From Gemmatimonadota bacterium (GTDB taxonomy: Bacteria > Gemmatimonadota > Gemmatimonadetes > Longimicrobiales > Gaopeijiaceae), in contig SKKN01000006.1 in NCBI GenBank assembly GCA_007121455.1, positions 1 through 64,000 on the forward strand: a stretch of 64,000 nucleotides of DNA. Direction: 5' to 3'. Below are positions 62,230 to 64,000 of the stretch, piece by piece. A program made the translations under genes and the position numbers. Within the stretch, counting starts at the first letter, position 1; each line of letters opens with the position of its first letter. The notes under the pieces were generated by a model. It was not told where the DNA came from. It searched no databases and saw only the letters and a program-made list of their open reading frames with translations.

Positions 62230-63078
62230 GTGGTCACCCGGCAGACAGTGCTGACAGCTTGGGCCGCCCTGCTCGTCGCGCTGTTACTCCCGGCCGTCCT
62301 CTTCGGCCAGAATTCGGGTGATCGCGAGCAACAGGTGCGGGTCCACGGCACGGTCGTCGACCATGAGACGGGCGCTCCCCTCGATGGAGTGCTGGTACGG
62401 ATCCGGTCGGCCTCCATTCCCGACGATCTCGAGCGGTTCACGAATGCGGAGGGCGATTTCGGGTTCGAGCCTGTGCCCGTCGGTGTCTACCACATCCGCG
62501 TGATGCGGCTCGGTTATCAGACCGTGGACCACACGGTCCAACTCACGCAGCGCTCCAGACTCGATATCGAAGTGGAGCTCACGTCGCAGGCTGTGGCGCT
62601 CGAGCCGATCATCGTCGCGACGACCCGGCAGAGCTCTCTGGCGCTGACCGGTTTCTATGACCGGATGGACCGCGGGCTCGGACGGTTCGTGACCCGGGAC
62701 GACATCGAGACCCGGAACCCCTTCTACATCACCGATCTGCTCCGATCCATGCCGGGCGTGCACGTGGCGGGTCCGGGCCACACCGGGAACCGTGGGATCA
62801 TCAGCATGCGAGGGGGGTGCCGACCGGACGTCTACGTGGACGGAACCCGGATGATTCCGCCCGTGCCGATGGACGAGCTCTTCAGCGTGCACGATGTCGA
62901 GGCGATCGAGGTCTACAGCTCGGCCGAGTCCCCCGCTCAGTACTCCACATCGAGTGGATGCGGAACCGTGTTGGTCTGGACTCGGCGTCCCGAAAGGGGG
63001 GGCGGCCAGCCCTTCTCCTGGGCGCGACTCGCGGTGGGTGTGGGATTCCTCGCGGCCGGATTCCTCCTGACTCGCTGA
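62230..63078 (+). CDS. plug-only TonB-receptor-like protein
   Basis: A 282-residue exported protein. After a signal peptide come a carboxypeptidase-regulatory-like domain (VHGTVVDHETGAPLDGVLVRI, FEPVPVGVYHIRVMRLGYQT) and a TonB-receptor plug domain (YITDLLRSMPGVHVAG, ISMRGGCRPDVYVDGTRM, IEVYSSAESPAQYSTSSGCG). The beta barrel is absent. Instead the protein ends in one hydrophobic helix, AVGVGFLAAGFLL, as if anchored. Two cysteines (RGGC and SGCG) could pair. The GTG start at 62230 fits. It is not simply cut off by a mutation, because it ends cleanly. The function is unknown. Confidence 0.75.
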   Translation: MVTRQTVLTAWAALLVALLLPAVLFGQNSGDREQQVRVHGTVVDHETGAPLDGVLVRIRSASIPDDLERFTNAEGDFGFEPVPVGVYHIRVMRLGYQTVDHTVQLTQRSRLDIEVELTSQAVALEPIIVATTRQSSLALTGFYDRMDRGLGRFVTRDDIETRNPFYITDLLRSMPGVHVAGPGHTGNRGIISMRGGCRPDVYVDGTRMIPPVPMDELFSVHDVEAIEVYSSAESPAQYSTSSGCGTVLVWTRRPERGGGQPFSWARLAVGVGFLAAGFLLTR

Positions 63079-63319
63079 CGCCCGCAACAGCCGCACTTCG
63101 AAGTTTCCGGGCCGTCTCCTCGCCCTCTCCTGCCTCCGTGTTTCTGCTTGCGCGATGCACTCGCAACCCTTGCGCAATTCTTACAAGATCCCAATATGTT
63201 TGCCCTACTGAACTCGTCGCTCCGCGGGATCGGAAGCGACGAGTGGCGACCAGGGCCGTACCGTCGGACCCCGCGTCGTGCCAACGTACTTCCCAACGCC
63301 GTAGCGGCGGAGGCATATC

Positions 63320-64000
63320 ATGGATCCCTTTTCGCGTTCGATGGGGAGGTGGACAGTGCTCGGCCTGGCTGTCGCCCTCCTCTTTGCCGTAGCCGAGGCG
63401 GCTTCCGCCCAGGCGACGGGGACGGTCCAGGGCACGGTCGTCGATGGTCAGTCACAGCGGCCCCTTCAGGGGGTGCAAGTGACCGTTGTCGGCACGAACC
63501 GTGGAACCGTGGCGGGGAGCGACGGCCGATTCACGATCACTGCCGTGCCCGCGGGCGAGGTGACGGTGCGGGCGCAGATGATCGGGTACGGCACCAGCGA
63601 GAACACGGTCACGCTGTCGGAGGGCGAGACCGCGACGGTGGACTTCGAGTTGCGGGTGAGCGCACTTGCGATGGACGAGCTCGTCGTGACTGGCGTCGGT
63701 CAGGCGACGCAGCGTCGACAGCTCTCCACGTCCGTGTCGGTGATCGGTGCGGACGCAATCTCGGAGGCCCCGGTGCAGAGCCTCGACCAGCTTCTCCAGG
63801 GGCGCGTCGCCGGCGCCACGGTCAGTAACGTCTCGGCACAGCCGGGCACGGCGTCGCTGATGAACTTCCGGGGGGTCTCCAGCGTCTTCGGAGCCCAGAC
63901 CCCGGTCATCTACGTGGACGGTGTCCGGGTGGACAACACGATGTCCGCGTCGGCCGGAACGGGCGGAGAGCAGACCTCCGCCCTCGCTGAGCTCCTCACT
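63320..64000 (+). CDS. SusC/RagA-type TonB-dependent receptor, partial
   Basis: The first 227 residues of a large outer-membrane receptor running off the window. It starts with a signal peptide (MDPFSRSMGRWTVLGLAVAL and on, cleavage near AASAQA), then a carboxypeptidase-regulatory-like domain (GTVQGTVVDGQSQRPLQGVQ, GRFTITAVPAGEVTVRAQMI). The plug domain follows (MDELVVTGVGQATQRRQL, LDQLLQGRVAGATVS, FGAQTPVIYVDGVRVDNTM). These are family marks of SusC-like importers. ATG 63320 is used; ATG 63341 also fits the signal peptide. The upstream gap includes a low-GC stretch at 63170-63200 with weak promoter likeness (TTGCGC, then AATATG). Confidence 0.85.
   Translation, partial: MDPFSRSMGRWTVLGLAVALLFAVAEAASAQATGTVQGTVVDGQSQRPLQGVQVTVVGTNRGTVAGSDGRFTITAVPAGEVTVRAQMIGYGTSENTVTLSEGETATVDFELRVSALAMDELVVTGVGQATQRRQLSTSVSVIGADAISEAPVQSLDQLLQGRVAGATVSNVSAQPGTASLMNFRGVSSVFGAQTPVIYVDGVRVDNTMSASAGTGGEQTSALAELLT

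Overview
The window is a GC-rich stretch (about 65% by eye) of bacterial chromosome with short intergenic gaps, many 4-bp ATGA/GTGA/TTGA gene overlaps and frequent GTG and TTG starts. Gene content points to a Gram-negative (LPS-bearing) aerobic heterotroph. It has an MsbA-like exporter, an LpxL-like acyltransferase, a Kdo-kinase-like protein, TonB and SusC/RagA-type receptors, a DUF5916 outer-membrane protein and a PorX-like regulator. That combination resembles Gemmatimonadota or the Bacteroidota/FCB side of the tree; the phylum is inferred, since no rRNA gene is present. De novo glycine betaine synthesis plus a BCCT transporter suggests a saline or osmotically variable habitat.

Layout. 158-4057 (minus): an arginine operon in the order leader peptide, argB-acetyltransferase fusion, argC, argH, preceded by what looks like a complete leader-peptide attenuator. 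4219-6830: a ba3-type cytochrome c oxidase operon with two small membrane subunits. 6972-9055: tonB, an Ig-like lipoprotein and a decayed PAS/kinase gene. 9092-16049: a PorX-like response regulator, then envelope genes (msbA-like, lpxL-like, GT2, DUF3108, kdkA-like). 16064-18162 (minus): hyuB and a small conserved gene. 18277-21823: small proteins, a TPR protein, a zinc-ribbon protein and a cupredoxin-like lipoprotein. 21978-27747: an isopropylmalate/isocitrate-type dehydrogenase, a type IV pilus pair (MshEN protein, PilT) and a thiolase/3-hydroxyacyl-CoA dehydrogenase pair. 27894-32168: rpsU, then an unassigned island of small genes in which three proteins share one helical module and two share a second module in swapped order. 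32178-37250: ssb, enoyl-CoA hydratase and recF-dciA-gyrB. 37360-41606: an outer-membrane protein, a doubly damaged mgtE, a membrane protein and a CBS-containing DHH pyrophosphatase. 41622-49750: an M28 peptidase, a sorbosone-dehydrogenase-like protein, the glycine betaine synthesis/uptake pair and P5C dehydrogenase. 49995-56091: an AddB/AddA-like helicase-nuclease pair. 56216-64000: outer-membrane and lipoprotein genes, a sodium:solute symporter, a holin-like protein, a plug-only TonB-receptor-like protein and the start of a SusC-type receptor running off the window.

The strongest unusual signal is 3803-4057. A 65-codon reading frame with a good ribosome-binding site carries five arginine codons in six. 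They lie directly before three RNA segments that can form either an antiterminator or a U-tailed terminator, just upstream of arginine biosynthesis genes. Next is the permuted paralogue family at 28201-31948, beside a short AT-rich region with repeated AACGACTT sites. No tRNA, rRNA or CRISPR array was seen.
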